The position numbers and the translations under genes are program-made. Positions 1-8,686 of a stretch of DNA of 64,000 bases are shown in pieces (position 1 is the first letter of the stretch; each line of letters begins with the position of its first letter). The notes beneath the pieces are model-generated. The model had not been told where the DNA came from, searched no databases, and saw only the letters and a program-made list of their open reading frames with translations. The DNA comes from Paludibacteraceae bacterium (GTDB taxonomy: Bacteria > Bacteroidota > Bacteroidia > Bacteroidales > Paludibacteraceae): assembly GCA_024399495.1 (NCBI GenBank), contig JAKSNY010000003.1:62001-126000 (forward strand), read 5' to 3'.

Positions 1-331
1 TTGTATTATATTTGCAAGGTCATACAAGTATTTATACTTGTATAAATCACCGGATTATGAGTATTGCAATTGTGGAAAATGGTTATGTTGGTTTTGTGTC
101 TTGTATTTTTTGAGAAATATAAGGCTAGTTTGTTTTATTTTGTAGTCGATGGGCATGAGTACCCAACAACGTGGACAAAGTAATTGGCGAGACTACAATG
201 TTTATCAAATCAACTTGGCCATGTGAATCAAAACGAGTACACTAACTTCAACAATGGCAAGTTTATAGATTTGAATCATACTAAAAATCAGTAACATAAA
301 TCCTTATTGAATTTCAAAAAAAAATATAAAA
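1..331. other. Leader region upstream of Gabija; no supportable gene
   Basis: AT-rich intergenic DNA. A TATATTTG at 7-14 fits the Bacteroidota -7 element but lies more than 300 bases before gajA, and its -33 partner would fall at the window edge. The only ORFs are very short (25 codons at 149-226) and resemble nothing I know. The final 30 bases before gajA are almost pure A/T. Confidence 0.4.
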
Positions 332-2377
332 ATGTATATTAAAGAGATTAAAATTTCAAACTTCCGTAACTTCAAGAAAGTTTCAATTCCATTCCATGAA
401 GGAGTGAATGTCATAATAGGTCATAATAACACAGGTAAAAGCAACTTACTCCGTGCAATAGGATTAGTGCTTGGTTATAGTGGTGGCCATAGAATGGGGA
501 CGAGTGATTTGTTTTATGAGACAGATATGGAAACGCTCCAACAGCAATCGCCACGAATTCATATAACTCTTGTCCTACGTAGAAGTGTAGGTGAAGACTT
601 GGATTCTACAGAAATGGGGCTGTTCTATAGTATGATGACAGATCCTACATTAAGTAAAGAAGCAGAATTAATATATGAGTTTAAATTAAATGATGCGCAA
701 GAGGACAACTATAAGGCAGATGTTGCCAATGCAACTACAGCTAAGGAGATATGGAGAATTATAGATCATGACTACATCAGACTCTATAGAAGTATTCGCT
801 ATGGTGGAAATCAAACTGCAGATATCAGCGTTAATGATGTTTTGGGGCAGATTGATTTCCAGTTCCTTGATGCCATTCGCGATGTCAGCCATGACCTATA
901 CGCCGGTTATAATCCGCTCCTACGGGATGTGCTGAATTTCTTCATTGATTACTCAATTAAGAATGATAGCACAATGACAGAGGATGAGATAAAGGAACAA
1001 TTGAAAACCATAAGATATGATTTTGCCCAAAAAACTATTCCACTGATGCAAACTTTACAAGAAAGATTGCAGAATGGCAAAAACGTTTTTCTAAAATACG
1101 CACTTGATACAGGTGCAACATTCAATGGTGCCGAGCCAGATTTTGACGGAGAGGTGACTGAGAATGAAATGTTTGCAGTATTGAGAATGATTATCAAGTA
1201 TGCTATTGGTATAGAAGTACCAGCAACATATAATGGGTTAGGTTATAATAACCTAATCTATATGTCGCTTTTGCTTGCAAAGATGCAGGCTGATAGCAGC
1301 ATCACATATATGAAACGCAGTGCCAAGGTCCTATCATTCCTTGCTATAGAGGAATGTGAAGCACACCTGCATCCAGCCATGCAGTATAAGTTTCTACAGT
1401 TTCTGCAGGACAACAATTTCAATGGACATGTACGCCAAATATTCATGACTTCACATTCTACTCAGATTGTCTCAGCTGTGAAACTGGATGATTTAATATG
1501 CCTAACCTCACCTGTATTAGGACAAATCAATGTAAGTTATCCACGCGACGTATATAAAGAAAATAATAAAGAAGATATGGCATCTAAGCAATATGTTCAG
1601 AGATTTCTGGATGCAACTAAAGCAGATATATTTTTTGCCAATAAATTGATATTCGTTGAGGGTATTGCCGAGGAATTATTACTTCCTGTTTTTGCCAGAT
1701 ATATGAATAAGAACCTTACGGATGAGCATGTGTTGGTGGTAAATATGGGCGGTCGCTATTTTAATCATTTTCTAAAGTTGTTTGATACTTACAATCCATA
1801 CACCATCAACAAGAAGGTTGTTTGCTTGACGGACATTGATCCATGTAGGAAAAAGAAGAATTTTGATGAGGATTTTGAGTCCTGTTACCCTTACGAGTAC
1901 AATATGGATACTGTCCAGTACGAATATAAGCATCATGCAGATACGGAGGACACTCAATATAGAGACCATCCAAACATTAGGTTCTATCGTCAAGATGATA
2001 TATACGGAAAAACACTAGAGTATGACATAATGCGTGAAAATCCTGATTGTGAACTGTTGCTGACTAAATCTGTCTCCAATGTAAAAGAGATAAAATCTAT
2101 GATGGCAGAACCAGAGGTGAACAATATGATGAGTAAAATGCGAAATAGTGAAACTAATACCCGTATCAAGACATCCATATGTGCATCGAGGTGGACTAAT
2201 GAAGAAAAAAGAAAAGCTTTACTCGCATCACGTTATTTGAACTCCGTTTCAAAAGGCGGCAATGCGTTGGAGCTGAACATTGCACTTATGGATAATTTAG
2301 AAAAACCTGCCGCAGATAGGAAAGAGTTCCATGTACCACAATATATTGTTGAAGCATTAACATGGCTGTTATCATAA
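332..2377 (+). CDS. gajA: GajA-like OLD-family ATPase/TOPRIM nuclease (Gabija)
   Basis: Predicted nuclease subunit of a Gabija anti-phage system: an ABC-type ATPase joined to a TOPRIM nuclease domain (class 2 OLD family), acting in the cytoplasm on phage or nicked DNA. Visible are the Walker A motif GHNNTGKS (about residues 30-37), the ABC-like signature region YNGLGYNNL, Walker B LSFLAIEECEAHLHP (about 333-347), an H-loop TSHSTQ, then TOPRIM motifs FVEGIAEE (about 442) and LTDID (about 500). Its stop overlaps the start of the UvrD-like helicase by 16 bases, the arrangement that separates Gabija from solitary OLD proteins. At 681 residues it is longer than the roughly 580-residue Bacillus prototype as I recall it, mostly through the C-terminal part. 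The flanking accessory genes and absence of the local CATCGGG motif suggest transfer. Confidence 0.9.
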   Translation: MYIKEIKISNFRNFKKVSIPFHEGVNVIIGHNNTGKSNLLRAIGLVLGYSGGHRMGTSDLFYETDMETLQQQSPRIHITLVLRRSVGEDLDSTEMGLFYSMMTDPTLSKEAELIYEFKLNDAQEDNYKADVANATTAKEIWRIIDHDYIRLYRSIRYGGNQTADISVNDVLGQIDFQFLDAIRDVSHDLYAGYNPLLRDVLNFFIDYSIKNDSTMTEDEIKEQLKTIRYDFAQKTIPLMQTLQERLQNGKNVFLKYALDTGATFNGAEPDFDGEVTENEMFAVLRMIIKYAIGIEVPATYNGLGYNNLIYMSLLLAKMQADSSITYMKRSAKVLSFLAIEECEAHLHPAMQYKFLQFLQDNNFNGHVRQIFMTSHSTQIVSAVKLDDLICLTSPVLGQINVSYPRDVYKENNKEDMASKQYVQRFLDATKADIFFANKLIFVEGIAEELLLPVFARYMNKNLTDEHVLVVNMGGRYFNHFLKLFDTYNPYTINKKVVCLTDIDPCRKKKNFDEDFESCYPYEYNMDTVQYEYKHHADTEDTQYRDHPNIRFYRQDDIYGKTLEYDIMRENPDCELLLTKSVSNVKEIKSMMAEPEVNNMMSKMRNSETNTRIKTSICASRWTNEEKRKALLASRYLNSVSKGGNALELNIALMDNLEKPAADRKEFHVPQYIVEALTWLLS

Positions 2378-4020
2378 CATCAGAACAATCTATACCTATA
2401 GACGAACCCTTTAAAGTGAGTGCTGGTCCTGGTGCTGGAAAGACACATTGGCTAATAAGTCATATTAAGAATGTGGTGCTAAATAGTCACAAACTTGATG
2501 TGGTGAAGAAGGTGGTTTGTATTACTTATACCAATGTGGGGGCAGATACCGTTACATCACGTTTGAATATAGGTAAAGATGTGGTGGAGGTATGTACCAT
2601 CCACAGTTTCTTGTATGCCAATGTGTTAAGACCTTATATTCATCTGATATCTGAAGATTTCGGACTGAAATTGGACAATCTTGTGGTTATAGATGACTCT
2701 AATTTCCAATCCAAAGGAACATCGGAATTAGTATTAAAACTTAATGGTAAAGCGTGGTTAGATGCTAATATCTATCTTAGTGGATTAACACGTGCCATGT
2801 GGCGTTATGAAAACCACGAATATAAACATTACAAACCTAAATATCCGGTAAAAAACGGCAAGTGGTATATTAGTAATGATTCATATATATGGTTTAGAAA
2901 ATGGCTATGGAGTAGTGGATATATATCGTTTGATGACATTCTCTATTTCTCTTATGTTCTGCTTTCGAAGTTCCCCAACATATACAAATTAATAAAAGCC
3001 AAATACCCATATATCTTCGTAGACGAATTTCAAGATACAGTTCCTTTTGTGGTTGATTTCCTTTCCCAATTGGGTAATGAGGGTGTGATTGTCGGTGTAG
3101 TTGGCGATAAGGCTCAATCAATCTATGATTTTCTTGGTGCTACGGTACAGCAATTTGAAAAATTCACAGTGCCTGGGATGCAGGAGTATGAGATACGGGG
3201 AAATAGGCGTAGCTCGAAGCAGATTGTTGAATTGCTGAATATTGTTAGAACCGATTTTACACAAGAATGGCTTAACGGTTTAGAGGGCATGGTACCAGAA
3301 CTACTCGTGGGTAATATGCTTGACTGCTATCAACAGAGTATTAATATAGTTGGGACAGACGACATACAATCACTAGCCTATCAAAACATACTTGCCAATT
3401 CGATGCGGAACAAAAATGGGGTACAATATGTTGAAAAAATATTAGATAGGGATTTTGACAACAACACAGAGCGTCAGATGATTATTAAAGCGTTGGTAAA
3501 GGCTGTGGAATATACGAGAATGAATGACCTTCGAAATGCTTGGCATCAGTTAGACATCATTGATCGCGATAGGGCAAAAACCATAGTAGTTCTAAGACTC
3601 TTACTTGACGGTTATCAAGAATATAAAAACGGCAGTATGATGGATTTCTACAATTTCGTGCTAAAAAATGTAAAAATCAAATTAAATAAGATTGTCAAAA
3701 AGGAAACAAAGGATTATTATTTGAATCATACATATTCTGAGGCTGCACTTGGTGTGAAATATAGCGATTCGGATGACAAACATAAGACTATTCATAAGTC
3801 AAAAGGAGAAGAGTATGATAATGTGTTTGTCATTTTGAAAGAGGAAAATGATATAGAATTCCTGCTGTCCCCAGACTTGAATGGCAACAATGTGCATCGT
3901 GTATATTATGTAGCTGCCAGTCGTGCTATTAAAAGATTGTTTATCAATGTGCCTACATTGAGTTCCGAGAATCGAGATAAGTTGGCTGATAAACCTATTA
4001 TTGTCCAATATTGCGTATAA
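2362..4020 (+). CDS. gajB: GajB-like UvrD/Rep-type SF1 helicase (Gabija)
   Basis: Second Gabija gene, a superfamily 1A helicase-like ATPase thought to sense DNA termini and activate GajA. Helicase motifs appear in order: Walker A GPGAGKT (about residue 22), CITYTNVGADTV (Ia), the Walker B/DEAD-like box VDEFQDT (about 220), GDKAQSIYDFLG (III), RGNRRS (IV), TIHKSKGEEYD (V) and YYVAASRA (VI). The 552 residues are about the size expected for GajB. The ATG overlaps the end of gajA, so translation is probably coupled. A generic UvrD annotation would also fit, but the pairing with an OLD-TOPRIM protein makes Gabija much the best reading. Confidence 0.9.
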   Translation: MAVIITSEQSIPIDEPFKVSAGPGAGKTHWLISHIKNVVLNSHKLDVVKKVVCITYTNVGADTVTSRLNIGKDVVEVCTIHSFLYANVLRPYIHLISEDFGLKLDNLVVIDDSNFQSKGTSELVLKLNGKAWLDANIYLSGLTRAMWRYENHEYKHYKPKYPVKNGKWYISNDSYIWFRKWLWSSGYISFDDILYFSYVLLSKFPNIYKLIKAKYPYIFVDEFQDTVPFVVDFLSQLGNEGVIVGVVGDKAQSIYDFLGATVQQFEKFTVPGMQEYEIRGNRRSSKQIVELLNIVRTDFTQEWLNGLEGMVPELLVGNMLDCYQQSINIVGTDDIQSLAYQNILANSMRNKNGVQYVEKILDRDFDNNTERQMIIKALVKAVEYTRMNDLRNAWHQLDIIDRDRAKTIVVLRLLLDGYQEYKNGSMMDFYNFVLKNVKIKLNKIVKKETKDYYLNHTYSEAALGVKYSDSDDKHKTIHKSKGEEYDNVFVILKEENDIEFLLSPDLNGNNVHRVYYVAASRAIKRLFINVPTLSSENRDKLADKPIIVQYCV

Positions 4021-4371
4021 ATTTCAGATATATTCAGTGGTTTTAGCTGCAAACAATATGCATTATTCAATCAAAGCGGTTTTATCTCCTTTTCTGTAGT
4101 TTTTATATTGCTAAGTTTTTCGAAGCATTGCCACCCACTATCGTAGTTGCTTTTTAAATAGAGGTTAGGAAACTTAAGTAGTAACTAGTAGTTTTCTATA
4201 GAATTGATAACTTTTCGTTAAAAATTAAATATGTTAATAACTTAAGCAAAATACGAACTTTTTTACAAATAATTTTAATGTACATTTGTAAAAAATACAA
4301 CAACATTTTTTTAGTGTTAAGCCTTTAAAATTAAATTTAAGGATAATTGTTTATTTATCAATATTTTTCAA
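4021..4371. other. AT-rich intergenic region with a candidate promoter
   Basis: No ORF or repeat that I can support. TACATTTG at 4281-4288 matches the Bacteroidota -7 element and lies 84 bases upstream of the next start codon, so the membrane-protein gene may be transcribed separately from Gabija. I do not see a clear -33 TTG. Confidence 0.35.
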
Positions 4372-5220
4372 ATGGACAAAGAATTATTATACAATGCAGT
4401 AGTAACGATATTGTCTGCCATAATCACTGGTGGATTTGTTTTGGTGTATGTTGAAATAGGGAACAGAAAGAATAGAAAAAATGATAATTATGAAAGATTG
4501 ATGCGACCATTTTTAAAAAAGTTAACAGCATATTTTAAATTTGTATGTTGGTGTTCCATTTCATGCCCCAAAAATGGTATGTCTAATGCAGAAAAAGAAT
4601 TTAAAAAAGTAACAGAAGAATTGTCTCGCTATGGAGGGCAGGCAATAATATCTGGAGGAAATTATGAAGTTGATTATTTTAGTGCAAATGAATTATATGA
4701 ACTTAATTGTAATAAAATCAACCATTTGTGGTATCTGCATGATAGAAATACATTGTCTCATTTATCTTTGAACTATTCAACAACTATAGAAAATGAGATT
4801 CGTAAAGAATTAACTAATATAAAACCTGAGTACGCCTTGATGACTATTGATTTGAACCGATTAGCTATTGTGTCGGGCGATTTCTTTTGCGAAATATATC
4901 AACCTGTTGAATCTGACACTTACTATTATGAATCCTCTATGAAACTATATAGAATACATACTCTATTTGTTTTATGTTCTGTATTATTTGTTTTATTATT
5001 AATATGTATGATGCTATGCATTCCGTTAACTGATTTGTTTTTAAAGTTATCAACCATAATTATTATCTGTATGTTGGCTCTCAGCATATTAATGCTTGGA
5101 ATTGATGAAAAAAAACAAATAAAATGGTTGTTTAAAATAAATAAATTAATACATACAATAAATTTAAGAATTAAACATTGTTGCAAATTTTCAATAAAAA
5201 AATATAAGTTTGAAATGTAG
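4372..5220 (+). CDS. Membrane protein of unknown function in a defence neighbourhood
   Basis: I do not recognise this 282-residue protein. It has one predicted transmembrane segment near the N-terminus (about residues 7-28), a hydrophilic middle of about 160 residues, and two closely spaced transmembrane segments near the C-terminus (about 203-246), followed by a basic tail rich in Lys. It is very AT-rich, like its neighbours. It lies between Gabija and a DUF4062 protein, each of which is a known or suspected defence component, so a membrane effector or sensor role is possible, but this rests on position only. Confidence 0.6.
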   Translation: MDKELLYNAVVTILSAIITGGFVLVYVEIGNRKNRKNDNYERLMRPFLKKLTAYFKFVCWCSISCPKNGMSNAEKEFKKVTEELSRYGGQAIISGGNYEVDYFSANELYELNCNKINHLWYLHDRNTLSHLSLNYSTTIENEIRKELTNIKPEYALMTIDLNRLAIVSGDFFCEIYQPVESDTYYYESSMKLYRIHTLFVLCSVLFVLLLICMMLCIPLTDLFLKLSTIIIICMLALSILMLGIDEKKQIKWLFKINKLIHTINLRIKHCCKFSIKKYKFEM

Positions 5221-5314
5221 TTATGATAAATAATTCATATCATACTGATATATTTATCAATATTTTTATATCTTTGTATATAATATTAATTATAAGTTTA
5301 TAAACGCAAACCAT

Positions 5315-6799
5315 ATGCGTATCAAACTTTTTATAAGTAGTGTTCAGAAGGAATTTGCCAAAGAACGTCAGTTGTTGTATGATTATATTAAAACTGATGC
5401 GTTGTTGGGGCAATTCTTTGATGTGTTCTTATTTGAAAGACAACCAGCACAAGATACATCTGCCCAGAGAGCGTATATTGATAAGGTTAAGCAATGTGAT
5501 GTGTATGTAGGAATATTTGGAACTGAATACGGAGCAATAAATGAAAATGGTATTTCTCCAACTGAAGAAGAATATGATGTTGCCACCGCTTTATCTAAGT
5601 ATCGTCTGGCTTTCATTTTAAGAAATGATAATAGAGATAAGCAAGAAGATTTGTTTGTTAAAAAAGTCTCAAAAGATATTGTGAGGAAATCATTTTCAAA
5701 TTATGATGAACTTAGAACTATTATTTATGCGGCTCTGATTCATTATTTGGTAATAAAGGAAATTATACGAGTAACTCCATTTGATGCAACTTGGAATCAT
5801 AATGCATCAATGGATGATATCAGTGATGAGAAATTGAGGGTATTTGTTGAGACCGCCAAAGCAAAAAGAAGTTTCCCACTAACAATGGAAGCGGGTAAAA
5901 TTGCTATCTTGAAAAGTCTGAATCTGTTGTCTGATAACGGAGAACTGTCTAATTCAGCATTATTGCTTTTTGGAAACAATCCGCAAAAATTTTTCTGCAC
6001 TTCAGAAGTTAAGTGTGTTCAATTTTATGGTGATGAGGTTCAAAAACCTGCTCCGTATTATCAAGTATTCAGAGGTACTGTTTTTGAATTGGTTGATCAG
6101 GCAAAAGCGTTTGTAATGTCCCATATCAATGCAAAGATAGGTGACCATTCAACTGATGACAATGTGGAATATGAACTTCCTGAATCTGCTGTGCACGAGG
6201 CAATTGTTAATGCTGTGGTTCATAGGGACTATACTAGTACAGCAAGTGTTCAGGTAATGTTATTTAAAAATAGGCTGGAGATTCACAATCCCGGTCAACT
6301 GCCATACGGAATTACGGTTGAGGCTTTGAAGAAAATTCATTCATCAATTCCTGCTAATCCTATATTGGCTCATCCAATGTATTTGGCAGCATATATTGAA
6401 GAATTAGGCACTGGTACCACTGATATGGTGAAAAAATGTGTTAAAAAAGGATTGAAATCACCAGAGTTTATTCAAGATGCTGATTTTACTACCATAATTT
6501 GGCGTCAACAAGAAGTAGGGGAACAAGTAACCCAACAAGTAACCCAACAAGTAACCCAACAAGTAACCCAACAAGTAAATAAACTTGTATTGTGTTTAGG
6601 TACAGATATCTGCTCTATGAAAGATATTATGCAGCGATTAAACTTAAAGGATAGAACTAATGTGCTATATAAATATTTAATGCCCGCAATTGAGGCTGGT
6701 TTTGTATGTCCAACACAACCTAGTTCTGCAAATAGTCCTACGCAAACGTACAAGCTTACAAACAAAGGTATTGAATTTTATAATAAAATACATGGTTAA
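5315..6799 (+). CDS. DUF4062 - ATP-binding (RecG-like/HATPase) - winged-helix protein
   Basis: The N-terminal region (about residues 1-110) matches DUF4062: it opens MRIKLFISSVQKEF and carries CDVYVGIFGTEYG and SPTEEEYDVA. DUF4062 is a TIR-like Rossmann domain common in defence-associated NTPases. The middle (about 150-390) resembles the C-terminal half of AlbA/RecG-like transcriptional regulators, with the ATP-binding motif HEAIVNAVVHRDY, NPGQLPYG and GTGTTDMV. Four exact VTQQ units plus a degenerate fifth follow, then a winged-helix tail. No catalytic residue can be assigned with certainty. TATCTTTG at 5269-5276 is a plausible -7 box. Likely a DNA-binding regulator or defence sensor; target unknown. 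Confidence 0.7.
   Translation: MRIKLFISSVQKEFAKERQLLYDYIKTDALLGQFFDVFLFERQPAQDTSAQRAYIDKVKQCDVYVGIFGTEYGAINENGISPTEEEYDVATALSKYRLAFILRNDNRDKQEDLFVKKVSKDIVRKSFSNYDELRTIIYAALIHYLVIKEIIRVTPFDATWNHNASMDDISDEKLRVFVETAKAKRSFPLTMEAGKIAILKSLNLLSDNGELSNSALLLFGNNPQKFFCTSEVKCVQFYGDEVQKPAPYYQVFRGTVFELVDQAKAFVMSHINAKIGDHSTDDNVEYELPESAVHEAIVNAVVHRDYTSTASVQVMLFKNRLEIHNPGQLPYGITVEALKKIHSSIPANPILAHPMYLAAYIEELGTGTTDMVKKCVKKGLKSPEFIQDADFTTIIWRQQEVGEQVTQQVTQQVTQQVTQQVNKLVLCLGTDICSMKDIMQRLNLKDRTNVLYKYLMPAIEAGFVCPTQPSSANSPTQTYKLTNKGIEFYNKIHG
6524..6583 (+). repeat. 12-bp tandem repeat inside the DUF4062 gene
   Basis: CAAGTAACCCAA is repeated four times exactly (6524-6571) and a fifth time imperfectly (6572-6583). 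Because the unit is 12 bases, changes in copy number keep the frame and lengthen or shorten the Val-Thr-Gln-Gln linker between the ATP-binding and winged-helix domains. Confidence 0.95.
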
Positions 6800-6933
6800 T
6801 ACCGCTTAATCTACAAAATTCCACAAAAACGTTCTCTTAATCGACAAAAATCCACACTTTGGGGATGTTAAGGTAAATTAAATTACAAAATATTTTGTTG
6901 CGATATGTATTTATTGCATTATTTGTAATTTTA

Positions 6934-6965
6934 TTTTGTTATTTGAAATTATTGTTGTATCTTTG
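6934..6965 (+). promoter_or_regulatory. Bacteroidota-type promoter of higBA
   Basis: TTTTG at 6934-6938 and TATCTTTG at 6958-6965 are spaced by 19 bases, matching the -33/-7 pattern. Transcription would begin near 6970, only a few bases before the ATG at 6973, so the HigB message may be almost leaderless. This argues against the longer in-frame upstream extension. Confidence 0.6.
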
Positions 6966-6972
6966 TGGGGTG

Positions 6973-7272
6973 ATGAGGATTTTTACTGAACAGAAATTAA
7001 AGGAATACATAACTGAGCACCCTGAAAGCAGGGTGGCATTACAGGACTGGGTACAGAGGGTCAAGAGGGCTGAATGGAGAGATTTTGCTGACATCAGGCG
7101 GTCTTTTAGCGGAAGCGTGGATTGTGTTGGGAATCAGCGTTTTGTATTTAACATCAGAGGAAATAATTATAGATTGATTGCTGTGGTTAGGTTTACTATA
7201 AAATATGTGTATATAAGGTTTATAGGGACTCATGCTGAATATGAACGGATTAAGGACATTACAACAATATAG
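6973..7272 (+). CDS. higB: HigB-type mRNA interferase toxin
   Basis: A 99-residue toxin of the HigB family (RelE/ParE superfamily), predicted to cleave ribosome-bound mRNA. Features typical of the family are the early ALQDWVQRVKRAEW segment, VFNIRGNNYRLIAVV in the central sheet and the C-terminal FIGTHAEYERI. I chose the ATG at 6973 because the promoter lies immediately upstream; the reading frame stays open farther upstream but that stretch is hydrophobic and spans the promoter. The antitoxin starts 3 bases after the stop, giving the toxin-first order normal for higBA. Confidence 0.88.
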   Translation: MRIFTEQKLKEYITEHPESRVALQDWVQRVKRAEWRDFADIRRSFSGSVDCVGNQRFVFNIRGNNYRLIAVVRFTIKYVYIRFIGTHAEYERIKDITTI

Positions 7273-7274
7273 TT

Positions 7275-7739
7275 ATGACTGAGATTACTAACATAAAGGA
7301 ATATAATTGGGCAGTGGAGAGGGTAGAGCAAATTCTAAAGAAACTTGATGCTTTGGAACGCTTTTCTCCTGAATCTCCAACTACAATGGTTGCTGAAGAG
7401 GCTGTGCCATATAACTCACATAGCGGGTCGGCTAAGTTTGTAAATGAAACTTCATTAAGCACTAAAGAGGAATTGGAGATTGAACTTAAATTGCTATCTG
7501 ACCTGGTTTCTGATTACTCTGATAAGCATTTTGATGTGGGTATGCCTAAATTATCGGAGGTTATTCAACTTAGAATGTATGAGAGGGGACTAAGCCAAAA
7601 GGCTGTGGCTGAGCTTATTGGTGTATCACCGGCACGTGTCTGCGAGTATTTGAGCGGGAAAACAGAGCCTACGCTGCAAATTGCCCGTGAGATATGCCGC
7701 AAACTTGATATAGACCCGTCTATAGTTATTGGTGCATAA
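7275..7739 (+). CDS. higA: HigA-type XRE-family antitoxin
   Basis: The C-terminal half is a helix-turn-helix of the XRE/HTH_3 type (about residues 95-150), with the recognition segment GLSQKAVAELIGVSPARV and the following EYLSGKTEP. The N-terminal half is a helical region likely to wrap the toxin. It would neutralise HigB and repress the shared promoter. The gene starts 3 bases after higB and ends just before the polysaccharide locus. Confidence 0.87.
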   Translation: MTEITNIKEYNWAVERVEQILKKLDALERFSPESPTTMVAEEAVPYNSHSGSAKFVNETSLSTKEELEIELKLLSDLVSDYSDKHFDVGMPKLSEVIQLRMYERGLSQKAVAELIGVSPARVCEYLSGKTEPTLQIAREICRKLDIDPSIVIGA

Positions 7740-7769
7740 AATAAAAATAGTTTGTGTCATTTGGTGTCA

Positions 7770-8561
7770 ATGAGTATGCTTGCAATATACACAGTAATTA
7801 CCGGGAATTATGATGAGATACATCAGCCGCAGGTGGTGATGCCTGGGGCTGGGTATTTTTTGTTTACTAATAATGCTGGGATTGCGGATTTATGTGATAC
7901 GAATAATCTGTATAGGTGGAGACCGACGGATGGTTGTAGGTTTTGTGGGAACATCGGGGTATGGAATGTAATACTTTTAGATACTGAGACAGAGATAGAG
8001 ATATCCCAAAATTTTAATTTGTGTAAAAATTTACATAGTGATACAGACTTAAGTAATATTAAGAATATTATCCTTTCCCGAAAGATTAAAATGCTGCCCC
8101 ATAAATATATTGATAATAAGTATGATACAAGTATTTATATAGACGCCGATATGCTTATTACAGGGGATTTTACAGAACTGATTAAAAATCTTGATAACAA
8201 CATATCTATGGCGGCGTTCATGCATAGTTATTGCCACAGCGTGCGTGAGGAGATTGATGATTTGATAGGAAGTGGAGTTGTGGACAAAGATATGGCAGAG
8301 AAACAGTGGCAGAGATATGTGGAGTGGGGTTTTAAAGATGATATGGGGATAACAGAGAACGGATGCTTGATACGGAAACACAATGAAACACACGTTGTAG
8401 AGTTGATGGAATTGTGGTGGAATGAGTTTAAAAACGGTTGCCAGCGTGACCAGGTAAGCCTTATGCCATGTATTCATCGGGTAAAGTTTGGTGGGCTTAA
8501 AATATTAGATGGCAATATCCATAATAATAAGTGGATTAAGATTTGCAAACACAAAAAATAA
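7770..8561 (+). CDS. DUF616-like glycosyltransferase-fold protein
   Basis: Resembles the DUF616 (TOD1/MUCI70-like) family of glycosyltransferase-fold proteins, which usually open with AIYTVITGxYD as here. A DxD-like YIDADML motif near residue 130 would bind the metal-nucleotide sugar, and RDQVSLMPC near the C-terminus is typical. I take the start at 7770 (MSMLAIYT); an in-frame TTG at 7752 and the ATG at 7776 are alternatives. It is the first gene of the polysaccharide block, and CATCGGG appears at 7952, the first occurrence in the window. Donor and acceptor sugars are unknown. Confidence 0.7.
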   Translation: MSMLAIYTVITGNYDEIHQPQVVMPGAGYFLFTNNAGIADLCDTNNLYRWRPTDGCRFCGNIGVWNVILLDTETEIEISQNFNLCKNLHSDTDLSNIKNIILSRKIKMLPHKYIDNKYDTSIYIDADMLITGDFTELIKNLDNNISMAAFMHSYCHSVREEIDDLIGSGVVDKDMAEKQWQRYVEWGFKDDMGITENGCLIRKHNETHVVELMELWWNEFKNGCQRDQVSLMPCIHRVKFGGLKILDGNIHNNKWIKICKHKK

Positions 8562-8598
8562 TTGTTATCTTCGTGGAATATTATAGTTAGTCGATATT

Positions 8599-8659
8599 CG
8601 TCATATCGAACGAAGTGAGATATCTTTATTAAGATCTCTCGCTAACGCTCGAGATGACG
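8599..8659. repeat. Imperfect palindromic intergenic repeat
   Basis: The arms begin and end with CGTCAT...ATGACG and pair over about 27 bases with several mismatches, around an AT loop near 8630. Elements of this form (TCGAACGAAGTGAGA ... TCTCGCTNNGCTCGA) are scattered in many Bacteroidota genomes. It may act as a transcript-end hairpin for the upstream gene or be a REP-like repeat. Confidence 0.6.
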
Positions 8660-8686
8660 GAAGAATCAACTTTCAATTAATTTATT

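Noticed and set aside
149-226. 25-codon ORF upstream of gajA
   Set aside because: Very short, unlike any leader peptide I know, with no clear promoter or conserved feature.
6895-6972. Longer HigB start
   Set aside because: The extra residues overlap the promoter and give a hydrophobic N-terminus unlike HigB.
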